Shown: positions 1 to 7,053 of the stretch, in pieces | Numbering within the stretch: the stretch's first letter is position 1 | Layout: the number at the start of each line of letters is the position of its first letter | Assembly (NCBI GenBank): GCA_030697085.1 | Contig: JAUYQT010000442.1 | Coordinates: forward strand, 1-8,285 | Source: Azonexus sp. | GTDB lineage: Bacteria; Pseudomonadota; Gammaproteobacteria; Burkholderiales; Rhodocyclaceae | Direction: 5' to 3' | Length of the DNA stretch: 8,285 nt | Made by a program: the position numbers and the translations under genes | Notes under the pieces: model-generated | The model's database searches: none | The model's input: the letters and a program-made list of their open reading frames with translations, nothing else | What the model was told of the DNA's origin: nothing

Positions 1-1404
1 CGCCGGTTCCTTGCCGCCTTCGATGCCCAGATCGGCGATTTTTCGGGTAATCGTATTGCGACCAATACCCAGCGCCAGCGCCGCTTCAATACGCCGCCCG
101 CCGGTATGGATCAGCGCCCGCGAAATAACGACACGCTCGAAAATCTGCGACAAAACGCCATGCACATCCGGCACGCCACGCGCCAGCAAACGATCCACTT
201 CGCTTTCCAGCGCACCTTCCCAATCGGCGGCCAGCGCGACCGGACTGGCATCTCTCAACTCGCCAGGCAAATCGCCCACCTCGACCAGTTGACCAGGCGC
301 CATAACGGTGAGCCAGTGGCAAAGATTTTCCAGCTGGCGCACGTTGCCCTGAAAGTCGAGGCCACTCAGATATTTCAGCGCCGCATCCGACAGGCGCTTG
401 GTTTCAACGCTGAGTTCTCGGGCGCTCTTTTGCAAGAAATGGCGGGTGAGCAGCGGAATATCCTCGCGCCGTTCGCGCAGCGAAGGCAGGCGAATGCGGA
501 TAACGTTCAGACGATGGAACAAGTCCTCGCGAAACAAGCCCTCCTTGACGCGGACTTCCAGATGCTGGTGCGTCGCGGCAATCACCCGAACATTGGCCTT
601 GATCGGCGAATGACCGCCGACCCGGTAAAAATGCCCATCCGACAAGACGCGCAGCAAACGCGTCTGCAGTTCGGACGGCATATCGCCAATTTCATCGAGA
701 AAGAGCGTACCGCCCTCGGCCTGCTCGAAACGCCCCCGGCGCTGCGCCTGGGCGCCGGTAAAGGAACCGCGCTCATGGCCGAACAACTCGGATTCCAGCA
801 GGTCTTTCGGGATGGCCGCGGTATTGATCGCGATGAAGGGTTTGTCCGCACGCGGGCTATGGCGGTGCAGAGCATGCGCGACCAGCTCCTTGCCGGAACC
901 GGATTCGCCGGTAATCAATACCGTGGCATGCGACAAGGCCAAACGGCCAATGGCACGAAAGACTTCCTGCATGGCGGGTGCCTGGCCGAGAATCTCCGGC
1001 ACCAAGCCGACCTCTTCCGGCGCACCGCTTTGGTGCATTGATTCGTCAATCGCCCGCCGGATCAGTTCAATCGCCTGCTCAACGTCGAAAGGCTTGGGCA
1101 GGTACTCGAAGGCGCCCCCCTGAAAGGCGGCCACGGCGCTTTCCAGATCCGAATAGGCGGTGATGATAATGACGGGCACGGCCGGGAAGCGGGTTTTGAT
1201 GACCTGCAACAGATCCAGCCCCGACTGGCCGGGCATGCGGATGTCCGACATCAGCACCTGCGGCGGTTCAGCACCCTGTTCGAGTTGGGAAATTGCCTCG
1301 GTCGCCGAAGCAAAGCTCTTGTAGGCGATGCCCTCACGCGACAGTGCCTTTTCCAGCACCCAGCGGATAGAGCGATCGTCGTCTACGATCCAGACTGGTT
1401 TCAT
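1..1404 (-). CDS. ntrC: Nitrogen regulation response regulator NtrC (GlnG), 3' end cut by window edge
   Basis: Sigma-54-dependent transcriptional activator of the nitrogen-limitation response, phosphorylated by NtrB. Reading from the ATG at 1404 the frame stays open for 468 codons to base 1; the stop lies just outside. Enterobacterial NtrC is about 469 residues, so only a few residues should be missing. Visible domains: receiver (about 1-120) with acidic pocket D8/D9/D10, phospho-acceptor D54 in SDIRMPG and K104 in the LPKPF motif; AAA+ domain (about 138-370) with Walker A GESGSGKE (166-173), sigma-54 contact loop GSFTGA (213-218), Walker B GGTLFLDEIGDM (231-242) and the GNVRQLEN segment (353-360); C-terminal Fis-type helix-turn-helix (about 425-460, GRRIEAALALGIGRNTITRK). 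The start is set by the MKPVWIVDDD opening typical of NtrC; no strong ribosome binding site is visible. It follows ntrB after 66 bp on the same strand, so co-transcription is likely. Oddities: Ser replaces the usual Ala in the GAFTGA loop, and FQGNVRQ replaces the usual WPGNVRQ. Confidence 0.97.
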   Translation of the reverse strand, partial: MKPVWIVDDDRSIRWVLEKALSREGIAYKSFASATEAISQLEQGAEPPQVLMSDIRMPGQSGLDLLQVIKTRFPAVPVIIITAYSDLESAVAAFQGGAFEYLPKPFDVEQAIELIRRAIDESMHQSGAPEEVGLVPEILGQAPAMQEVFRAIGRLALSHATVLITGESGSGKELVAHALHRHSPRADKPFIAINTAAIPKDLLESELFGHERGSFTGAQAQRRGRFEQAEGGTLFLDEIGDMPSELQTRLLRVLSDGHFYRVGGHSPIKANVRVIAATHQHLEVRVKEGLFREDLFHRLNVIRIRLPSLRERREDIPLLTRHFLQKSARELSVETKRLSDAALKYLSGLDFQGNVRQLENLCHWLTVMAPGQLVEVGDLPGELRDASPVALAADWEGALESEVDRLLARGVPDVHGVLSQIFERVVISRALIHTGGRRIEAALALGIGRNTITRKIADLGIEGGKEPA

Positions 1405-1470
1405 GTTTGTTGGCTCATCTCGTCGTTAGTATGGTCGATAGATAAGCAAAAGCCAGGCCCGGAAAAGCGA

Positions 1471-2532
1471 TCAGACCGGCTCGACGGGTAGTCGAATCGT
1501 AAATACGGTCTGGCCGGGGCGGCTGATGCAATCGATCGTGCCGTGATGATGCTGGACAAAATTCTGCGCAATGGTCAGCCCGAGACCGCTACCGCCTTCG
1601 CGCCCGGACACCAGCGGGTAAAACATGCGCTCGCGAATATCGTCGGGAATGCCCGGGCCGTTGTCGATGACCTTGAGTTCCATCGCCATCCGGTAACGTT
1701 TTTTAGCCAGCGTCACCTGACGCAGCACGCGCGTTCGTAAAACAATTTCACCGTCACCGGCCATCGCCTGCGCGGCATTACGCGCAACATTGAGCACTGC
1801 CTGAATCAGCTGCTCGCGGTCGCCAACCAGTTCGGGCAGGCTGGTGTCGTAGTCGCGCACGATGGTCAGCATGCCGGGAAACTCAGCCTTGAGCAGACTG
1901 CGCACACGCTCGAGGATTTCATGGATATTGACCGTCGTCGGCAACATCGGTCGATGCGGTCGAAGCAGGCGTTGCATCAGATCCTGCAGGCGATCCGCCT
2001 CCTTGATGATGACCTGGGTGTATTCCTTCAAGGCCGGGTTGGGCAGTTCGTATTCAAGCAATTGCGCCGCGCCGCGAATGCCGCCGAGCGGATTCTTGAT
2101 TTCATGGGCCAGATTACGGATTAACTCCCGGCTCGCCTGCTGTTGCTCGATCAAGTGCTCTTCGCGCGTGGCAGCGAGGTGATGCTCAATCGGCTGCAGC
2201 TCAAGCAGCAAACGCGCCCCGGGGGCCAACTCCGGACGCAGCGGCGTGACCGTGCAATTGATGTGCAATCTTTCGCCATCGCCACGAAGCAACTCGATAT
2301 TCTGGCCGGTATAACCCCAGTTATTGTTCAAGCCGTTATTCAGCGCCGACTGCAGCGTGGCCGAACAGGTGCAGGCCGCAGCCAGCGTTTTACCGATCAC
2401 CGAACGGCCGCTAACCCCGAGCAGATTTTCACCTGCCGCGTTAATGTAGCGAATCAGCAGACCGTCATCGATCAGCAGCACAGCCGAGGCCAAAAGATCA
2501 AGACCGGCAAAGGAGGGATGGGTGACATTCAT
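1471..2532 (-). CDS. ntrB: Nitrogen regulation sensor histidine kinase NtrB (GlnL)
   Basis: Cytoplasmic kinase/phosphatase that controls NtrC phosphorylation and, in characterised systems, is governed by PII protein. There are no membrane segments. From the ATG at 2532 it has 353 residues (E. coli NtrB is 349). A PAS-like sensor region covers about 10-120. The H-box LAHEIKNPLGGIRG carries the phospho-acceptor H143. The N-box is NVARNAAQA (248-256, N252), the G1 box DNGPGI starts at D290, and the G2 box REGGSGLGLT spans 311-320. Two in-frame upstream starts exist: an ATG at 2562 with AGGG three bases before it, and a TTG at 2583. I prefer 2532 because the protein then begins close to the PAS region as in E. 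coli NtrB, but 2562 has the better ribosome binding site and cannot be excluded. The gene ends 66 bp before ntrC and diverges from the RND adaptor gene. The PAS region has a small cysteine cluster (ACTCS, about 53-57) of unknown meaning. Confidence 0.96.
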   Translation of the reverse strand: MNVTHPSFAGLDLLASAVLLIDDGLLIRYINAAGENLLGVSGRSVIGKTLAAACTCSATLQSALNNGLNNNWGYTGQNIELLRGDGERLHINCTVTPLRPELAPGARLLLELQPIEHHLAATREEHLIEQQQASRELIRNLAHEIKNPLGGIRGAAQLLEYELPNPALKEYTQVIIKEADRLQDLMQRLLRPHRPMLPTTVNIHEILERVRSLLKAEFPGMLTIVRDYDTSLPELVGDREQLIQAVLNVARNAAQAMAGDGEIVLRTRVLRQVTLAKKRYRMAMELKVIDNGPGIPDDIRERMFYPLVSGREGGSGLGLTIAQNFVQHHHGTIDCISRPGQTVFTIRLPVEPV

Positions 2533-2584
2533 GCGCCATATTGTAGCGAGTTGCTCTTTCATTTGCCCTGATTTGCCCGTCAAC

Positions 2585-2614
2585 TTGCATTACTGACTAA
2601 TCGTTCATTATCAT
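2585..2614 (+). promoter_or_regulatory. Candidate sigma-70 promoter for the RND efflux operon, with overlapping imperfect dyad
   Basis: In the divergent spacer between ntrB and the adaptor gene, TTGCAT (2585-2590) and TATCAT (2609-2614) are separated by 18 bp and match the -35/-10 consensus at 4/6 and 5/6 positions. Transcription would start near 2621, about 20 nt before the ATG. An imperfect palindrome with half-sites TACTGA and TCATTA (about 2591-2610) occupies the spacer, where a repressor of an efflux operon could bind. This is pattern matching by eye; no regulator gene is present in the window to support an operator. Confidence 0.35.
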
Positions 2615-2641
2615 GACGCGATTCGCCATCGGCTCAGGATC

Positions 2642-3739
2642 ATGTTCAGAATCACCCTACCCGCCTCACTGCTTTTTGCCGCCGCCCTGCTGCTCAGCGC
2701 TTGCCAGGCGGGCGACCCGCCGGCTGCGGCAAAGCGCCTCGTACTTGTCCAGCCGGCGAGCAGCGCTGCCGCCAGTTCAGGGAGCCATGCCGGCGTCTAC
2801 ACCGGCGAAATCCGGGCGCGCCATGAATTCGACCTCGCTTTTCGTGTTGCCGGCAAACTGGCCGCCCGCTTGGTTGATGCCGGCGCCGAAATAAAACCGG
2901 GCCAGGCTTTGGCAAAACTTGACCCGGCTGATCTGGAGTTGGCCGCCAACGCCGCCCGGGCGCAACTTGCCGCGGCCGAAAGCGATCTTGCCACGGCCCA
3001 GGCCGAGCGCCAGCGTTACGCCGACTTGCTGAGCAAAAAGTTCGTCAGCCAAGGTGCTTTTGAGGCCAAGGAAAACGCCTTCCGCAGCAGCCAGGCGCGG
3101 CTCGAACAGGCTCGGTCACAAAGCCGGATCAGCGGCAATCAGGCCAGCTACGGCATATTGAGCAGCGAACACCCGGCCATCGTCACCGCTGTGCTGGCCG
3201 ATGCCGGGCAAGTGCTGAGTATCGGCCAGCCGGTTTTTCGCCTGGCGCGACCGGAAGAAAAGGAAGTGTTGATTGCCGTCCCGGAAAGCCGGCTGGCCGA
3301 GTTGCGCAAAGCGAGAACGCTTGCGGTCAACCTCTGGGCCGAGCCAAAAATCATGATGACGGGAGAATTGCGCGAGCTTGCCCCGGCGGCCGACGCAACG
3401 ACACGCACCTACGCGGCGCGCATCCGCATTCATAACCCGCCGCCGGAGGTTCGCCTCGGCATGACGGCCCGCGTTGCGCTTGATCTGGCGAGCGACAACC
3501 TGCTGCTCGTACCGCTCAGCGCCGTGCTTGATCAGGGCAATGGGCCGCAGGTCTGGGTCGTCAGCAACGGCAAGACCGAGTTGCGCGCCGTCAAGGTGAA
3601 GCAGTTTGGCGAGGCTGGCGCCGTCATCAGCGAAGGTCTGCAGACGGGAGAACTGGTGGTGGTCATTGGCGCCAGCAAGTTGGTGGCCGGACTGGCGGTC
3701 GAAACAAAAATCGCCCCGCGACCCAGTGAGCAGCGTTAA
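2642..3739 (+). CDS. RND efflux periplasmic adaptor (membrane fusion protein), lipoprotein
   Basis: Periplasmic adaptor expected to join the pump encoded 3 bp downstream to an outer-membrane channel. The 365-residue protein starts with a lipoprotein signal: hydrophobic segment 5-20 and lipobox LLSAC with C21 as the predicted lipidated cysteine followed by Gln, so inner- or outer-membrane anchoring is by lipid. Then come the first lipoyl half (about 62-97, FRVAGKLAARLVDAGAEIKPGQALAKLD), an alpha-helical hairpin rich in Ala, Gln and Glu (about 98-165), the second lipoyl half (about 177-204, DAGQVLSIGQPVFRLA), a beta-barrel domain (about 206-282) including the family motif ATTRTYAARIRI, and a membrane-proximal domain to about 355. 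The start is fixed by the signal peptide; AGGA lies only 2 bases before the ATG (2636-2639), an unusually short spacing. No TolC-like gene follows, so the channel must be encoded elsewhere. The substrate cannot be read from the sequence. Confidence 0.93.
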   Translation: MFRITLPASLLFAAALLLSACQAGDPPAAAKRLVLVQPASSAAASSGSHAGVYTGEIRARHEFDLAFRVAGKLAARLVDAGAEIKPGQALAKLDPADLELAANAARAQLAAAESDLATAQAERQRYADLLSKKFVSQGAFEAKENAFRSSQARLEQARSQSRISGNQASYGILSSEHPAIVTAVLADAGQVLSIGQPVFRLARPEEKEVLIAVPESRLAELRKARTLAVNLWAEPKIMMTGELRELAPAADATTRTYAARIRIHNPPPEVRLGMTARVALDLASDNLLLVPLSAVLDQGNGPQVWVVSNGKTELRAVKVKQFGEAGAVISEGLQTGELVVVIGASKLVAGLAVETKIAPRPSEQR

Positions 3740-3742
3740 GCC

Positions 3743-6700
3743 ATGAGCCAGCGCTTCAACCTTTCTGACTGGACGTTGCACCATCGTACGCTGGTCGGCT
3801 ATTTGCTCCTGGCCATTGCCGTAATGGGAATTTTTGCCTACGGCCAGTTAAGCCAGGCGGAAGATCCGCCATTTACCTTCAAGGCGATGCTGATCCGCAC
3901 ACAATGGCCGGGTGCGACGGCGCGCCAGGTTGAGCAGCAACTCACCGACAAAATCGAGAAAAAGCTGCAGGAAACGCCGAATATCGACCGCGTCCAGAGT
4001 TATTCGCGGCCTGGCGAGTCGACGGTAATTTTTTTCGCCAAAGACAGTACGCCGCCCAATCAGGTGCCGGATGTTTACTATCAGGTGCGCAAGAAAATTG
4101 GCGATATCCGCCACACCTTGCCGGCCGGCATTCAGGGGCCATTTTTTAACGACGAGTACGGCGACGTTTTTGGCAATATTTACGCGTTGACCGCAGAAGG
4201 CCTCGATTATCCGCAATTAAAGGATAACGCCGAGCGCATTCGCGACGAGCTGCTGCGCGTGCCGCATGTCGGCAAGGTGGAAATCTTCGGCATTCAGGAT
4301 GAGCAGATTTTTATCGAGCTTTCCAACGCCAAACTGGCCACGCTGGGCCTCGATCAGGCGATCATCGTTCAGGCGCTCAACCAGCAAAATAGCGTCGCGG
4401 GCGCCGGCTTTTTCGAGATGCAAAGCGAACGCATTCAAATCCGCCCGGGCGGCGCTTTTGATAGCGTACAGGCGGTGGCCGATACGCTGATTCGCGCCGG
4501 CAACCGCAGTTTCCGGCTGGGCGATATTGCCCAGGTCAAACGCGGCACGATTGATCCGCCCAACACGCAGGTGCGCTACGGCGGCAAAACAGCACTGGCG
4601 ATTGGCGTCACGATTGCCAAGGGGAGCGACGTGATCGAACTCGGCCAGGCCTTGCGGGCACGCATTGCCCAACTACAGGCAGAGTTGCCGCTAGGCATCG
4701 AAATCAGCGAAGCGGCCAGCCAGCCGGAAGCGGTCAAGCGCTCGGTCGACGCCTTTGTCCACGCCCTCAGCGAAGCTGTGATCATTGTGCTGCTGGTGAC
4801 CTTCATCAGCCTCGGCCTGCGTACCGGGCTGGTCGTCGCCATCTCGATTCCGCTGGTGCTGGCCGCCACTTTCCTCGCCATGAATCTGCTCAATGTCGGC
4901 CTGCACAAAGTCTCACTCGGCGCGCTGGTGCTCGCCCTCGGCCTGCTTGTCGACGATGCCATCATCGCCGTCGAAATGATGTGGGTGAAAATGGAACAAG
5001 GCTGGGAACGCACCCGCGCCGCGTCGTTTGCCTACACCAGCACGGCCGGGCCGATGCTCTCCGGCACGCTGGTCACCGTCGCCGGCTTTATTCCAATTGC
5101 GCTGGCCAAGTCGTCGACCGGCGAATACGCCTTTGCCTTTTTCCAGATCAATGCCATCGCCCTGCTCATCTCCTGGCTCGCCGCCGTCATCGCCATTCCC
5201 TGGCTGGGCTACAAATTGCTGCCTAATCCGCAGGCGCCGCAAACACCGGGGCTGATCGAAAAGCACCTGCCGCGAGTTGCTCGTCGGCTCGGTCTGCGGG
5301 CCGGCGGGCACAAAGCCGACCATGATGTTTATAGCACGCCCTTCTACAACCATTTCCGCCAGTTGGTCGCCTGGTGTGTCCAGCGGCGCTGGCTGGTGAT
5401 CGGCGTCACCGCGGCGCTATTTGCGCTCTCCATCGTCGGCATGAGCCAGGTGCAGAAGCAGTTTTTCCCGAACTCGACACGGCTCGAACTCAATGTCGAA
5501 CTCCGCCTGGCTGAGGGCGCTTCGCTCGCCGCCACCGAGGCCGAAGCCAAGCATCTGGAAAACTGGCTGGAAATGGACAACGCCGAATTCGGCCAGTTCG
5601 AGCATTACATTACCTACATCGGCGCCGGCTCGCCGCGCTATTACCTGGGCCTCGATCAGCAATTACCGGCCACCAACGTCAGCCAGTTCGTCATCCTGAC
5701 GCGCGATGTCGATGCCCGCGAAGCCCTCCGCGGTCGACTGATAAAACTGTTCGAAAATGACGCTTTCAACGCTCGCGGCAATGTCAGCCGAATTGAAAAC
5801 GGGCCGCCAGTCGGCTATCCGGTCCAGTTTCGCGTCTCTGGCGACGACATCGGACAACTCCGCAATATCGCCAACCAGATTGCGGAGGTAATGCGTCAGA
5901 ACGCCGAAATTTCCAACGTCAATTTCGACTGGCGCGAGCTTTCAAAGGTGATCAATCTCGAAATCGATCAGGACAAAGCCCGCCTGCTTGGCGTTTCCAG
6001 CCAGGATATTGCGGCGCTGCTGAATATGTCGCTGAACGGCTATACGGTGAGCCGCTTCCGCGAAGGCGAAAAAAGCATCGACATCGTGCTCCGTGGCGAC
6101 CGCGAAGAACGCACTCATCTCAGCGCCCTGCCCGACCTCGCCGTACCAACCCGTAGCGGCAAGAGCGTACCGCTCAGCCAGATCGCCCATCTCAAACACA
6201 CGTTCGAACCCGGCCTGATCTGGCGCCGCGACCGCCAGCCAACCATCACCGTGCGCGGTAATCTCTACGGCAAAATTCAGCCCGCCACCATCGTTGACCG
6301 CATCGCCCCCGAAATCAGCAAAATCCGGGCGGCACTACCCGCAGGCTACCGCATCGTCACCGGCGGCTCGGTGGAAGAGTCGAGCAAAGGCTCAAGCTCG
6401 GTGATGGCTGGCATTCCTCTCTTTATCCTCGCCGTCGTCACGGTGCTGATGATCCAGTTGCAGAGCGTTTCACGCGTCATCATGGTTTTACTGACCGCGC
6501 CGCTCGGCATCATCGGCATCGCGCTATTTCTACTCATCTTCCAGCAGCCTTTCGGCTTCATGGCCTTGCTCGGCACCATCGCGCTATTCGGCATGATCAT
6601 GCGCAACTCGGTCATTCTGGTCGACCAGATCGAGCAAGACCTGGCCGCCGGCAAGGCCCGCGTCGAGGCCATTGTCGAATCCACCGTGCGCCGTTTCCGG

Positions 6701-6871
6701 CCGATTGTCCTGACCGCCGCCGCCGCCGTGCTGGCGATGATTCCGTTATCACGCAACGACTTTTTCGGCCCGATGGCCGTCGCCATCATGGGCGGCCTGA
6801 TTATCGCCACCGGCCTGACCCTGCTCTTCCTGCCCGCACTGTATGCCGCCTGGTACAAGGTTAGTCGGTAG
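3743..6871 (+). CDS. RND (HAE1/AcrB-type) efflux pump, inner-membrane permease subunit
   Basis: Proton-driven inner-membrane pump of 1042 residues, the usual size for the AcrB/HAE1 family. Transmembrane segments are visible at about 16-36, 338-357, 362-383, 388-413, 434-455, 463-485, 544-562, 888-907, 913-932, 938-965, 984-1003 and 1013-1036, with two large periplasmic loops (about 37-336 and 565-885), the duplicated RND plan. The proton-relay aspartates are D404/D405 in LGLLVDDAIIAVEM, equivalent to AcrB D407/D408. The position matching AcrB K940 is arginine (R954 in IMRNSVILVDQ). The N-terminal QAEDPPFTFK...WPGATARQVEQQ segment suggests the subgroup containing Pseudomonas TriC rather than AcrB itself; that placement is from memory. 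The gene begins 3 bp after the adaptor stop and is almost certainly co-transcribed with it. Its last codons (VSR-stop) lie in the first two units of a heptamer repeat array, so the extreme C-terminus is repeat-encoded. Drug, dye or solvent export is possible; the substrate is unknown. Confidence 0.95.
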   Translation: MSQRFNLSDWTLHHRTLVGYLLLAIAVMGIFAYGQLSQAEDPPFTFKAMLIRTQWPGATARQVEQQLTDKIEKKLQETPNIDRVQSYSRPGESTVIFFAKDSTPPNQVPDVYYQVRKKIGDIRHTLPAGIQGPFFNDEYGDVFGNIYALTAEGLDYPQLKDNAERIRDELLRVPHVGKVEIFGIQDEQIFIELSNAKLATLGLDQAIIVQALNQQNSVAGAGFFEMQSERIQIRPGGAFDSVQAVADTLIRAGNRSFRLGDIAQVKRGTIDPPNTQVRYGGKTALAIGVTIAKGSDVIELGQALRARIAQLQAELPLGIEISEAASQPEAVKRSVDAFVHALSEAVIIVLLVTFISLGLRTGLVVAISIPLVLAATFLAMNLLNVGLHKVSLGALVLALGLLVDDAIIAVEMMWVKMEQGWERTRAASFAYTSTAGPMLSGTLVTVAGFIPIALAKSSTGEYAFAFFQINAIALLISWLAAVIAIPWLGYKLLPNPQAPQTPGLIEKHLPRVARRLGLRAGGHKADHDVYSTPFYNHFRQLVAWCVQRRWLVIGVTAALFALSIVGMSQVQKQFFPNSTRLELNVELRLAEGASLAATEAEAKHLENWLEMDNAEFGQFEHYITYIGAGSPRYYLGLDQQLPATNVSQFVILTRDVDAREALRGRLIKLFENDAFNARGNVSRIENGPPVGYPVQFRVSGDDIGQLRNIANQIAEVMRQNAEISNVNFDWRELSKVINLEIDQDKARLLGVSSQDIAALLNMSLNGYTVSRFREGEKSIDIVLRGDREERTHLSALPDLAVPTRSGKSVPLSQIAHLKHTFEPGLIWRRDRQPTITVRGNLYGKIQPATIVDRIAPEISKIRAALPAGYRIVTGGSVEESSKGSSSVMAGIPLFILAVVTVLMIQLQSVSRVIMVLLTAPLGIIGIALFLLIFQQPFGFMALLGTIALFGMIMRNSVILVDQIEQDLAAGKARVEAIVESTVRRFRPIVLTAAAAVLAMIPLSRNDFFGPMAVAIMGGLIIATGLTLLFLPALYAAWYKVSR

Positions 6872-6986
6872 TGGTTAGTCGGTAGTCGGTAGTGGTTAGT
6901 CGGTAGTGGTTAGTGGTTAGTGGTTAGTGGTTAGTGGTTAGTGGTTAGCGGTTAGCGGTTAGCGGCTAGCGGTTAGCGGTTAGTAA
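6861..6986 (+). repeat. Heptanucleotide tandem array, 18 units (left arm)
   Basis: Eighteen contiguous 7-bp units with no spacing errors. Order: units 1-7 (6861-6909) mix TTAGTCG, GTAGTGG and GTAGTCG, units 8-12 (6910-6944) are five identical TTAGTGG, units 13-15 (6945-6965) are TTAGCGG, unit 16 is CTAGCGG, unit 17 TTAGCGG and unit 18 TTAGTAA, which runs into the A-tract of the following terminator. Unit 2 supplies the TAG stop of the RND pump gene. The block arrangement of variants fits growth by slippage or unequal recombination. It resembles in style the heptanucleotide STRR repeats of cyanobacteria, but I do not recognise a named family. Confidence 0.93.
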
Positions 6987-7006
6987 AAAAGGGCGCCTTG
7001 GCGCCC
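6985..7006 (-). terminator. Rho-independent terminator for the minus-strand DUF4124 gene
   Basis: Perfect inverted repeat GGGCGCC (6991-6997) and GGCGCCC (7000-7006), probably folding as a 6-bp stem with a CTTG-type tetraloop. The A-tract at 6985-6990 becomes six T residues directly after the stem on the minus strand. There is no T-tract on the plus-strand side, so it should act mainly on transcripts from the DUF4124 gene, ending 44 bp upstream. It lies exactly between the two facing heptamer arrays. Confidence 0.85.
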
Positions 7007-7014
7007 TCAAATAT

Positions 7015-7053
7015 CTACTAATAACTAACCGCTAATAACTAACCGCTAACTAA
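7015..7053 (-). repeat. Heptanucleotide array in reverse orientation (right arm)
   Basis: On the minus strand, from 7053 down, the sequence reads TTAG, then TTAGCGG, TTAGTTA, TTAGCGG, TTAGTTA and TTAGTAG: five full units and one truncated unit of the same TTAGNNN heptamer as the left arm, here alternating as a 14-bp double unit. TTAGACG at 7054-7060, inside the end of the DUF4124 gene, may be a further degenerate unit. The truncated unit contains the TAG stop of that gene. The plus-strand stretch ACTAACCGCTAA occurs at 7024-7035 and 7038-7049 and is exactly complementary to 6973-6984 in the left arm, a 12-bp inverted repeat enclosing the terminator. Confidence 0.88.

Noticed and set aside
106..1041. 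A 311-codon open frame on the plus strand
   Set aside because: It lies wholly antisense to ntrC, whose minus-strand frame has all NtrC motifs. The plus-strand product has no recognisable domain and no ribosome binding site; it is a shadow of high-GC codon use.
1405..1470. Promoter or terminator between ntrB and ntrC
   Set aside because: The 66-bp spacer shows no hairpin with a T-tract and no convincing -35/-10 pair; simple co-transcription is the better reading.
2533..2641. Sigma-54 or NtrC binding site upstream of ntrB
   Set aside because: No GG-N10-GC element of the TGGCAC/TTGCA type could be found by eye. A TACAAT hexamer just before the 2532 ATG lacks a suitable -35 element.
3116..3784. 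A 222-codon open frame on the minus strand opposite the RND adaptor gene
   Set aside because: The adaptor frame has a lipoprotein signal and full domain order; the antisense product has no recognisable family features.
6861..6986. Phase-variation switch for the RND pump
   Set aside because: The stop codon falls in unit 2, so changes in the number of later units cannot change the reading frame of the pump; duplication of unit 1 also gives an immediate TAG.
6861..7053. CRISPR array
   Set aside because: The units are contiguous 7-mers without spacers, too short for CRISPR repeats, and no cas genes are nearby.
6861..7053. Mobile element or attachment site
   Set aside because: There is no transposase, integrase, terminal inverted repeat of IS type or target-site duplication visible around the RND pair or the repeat block.
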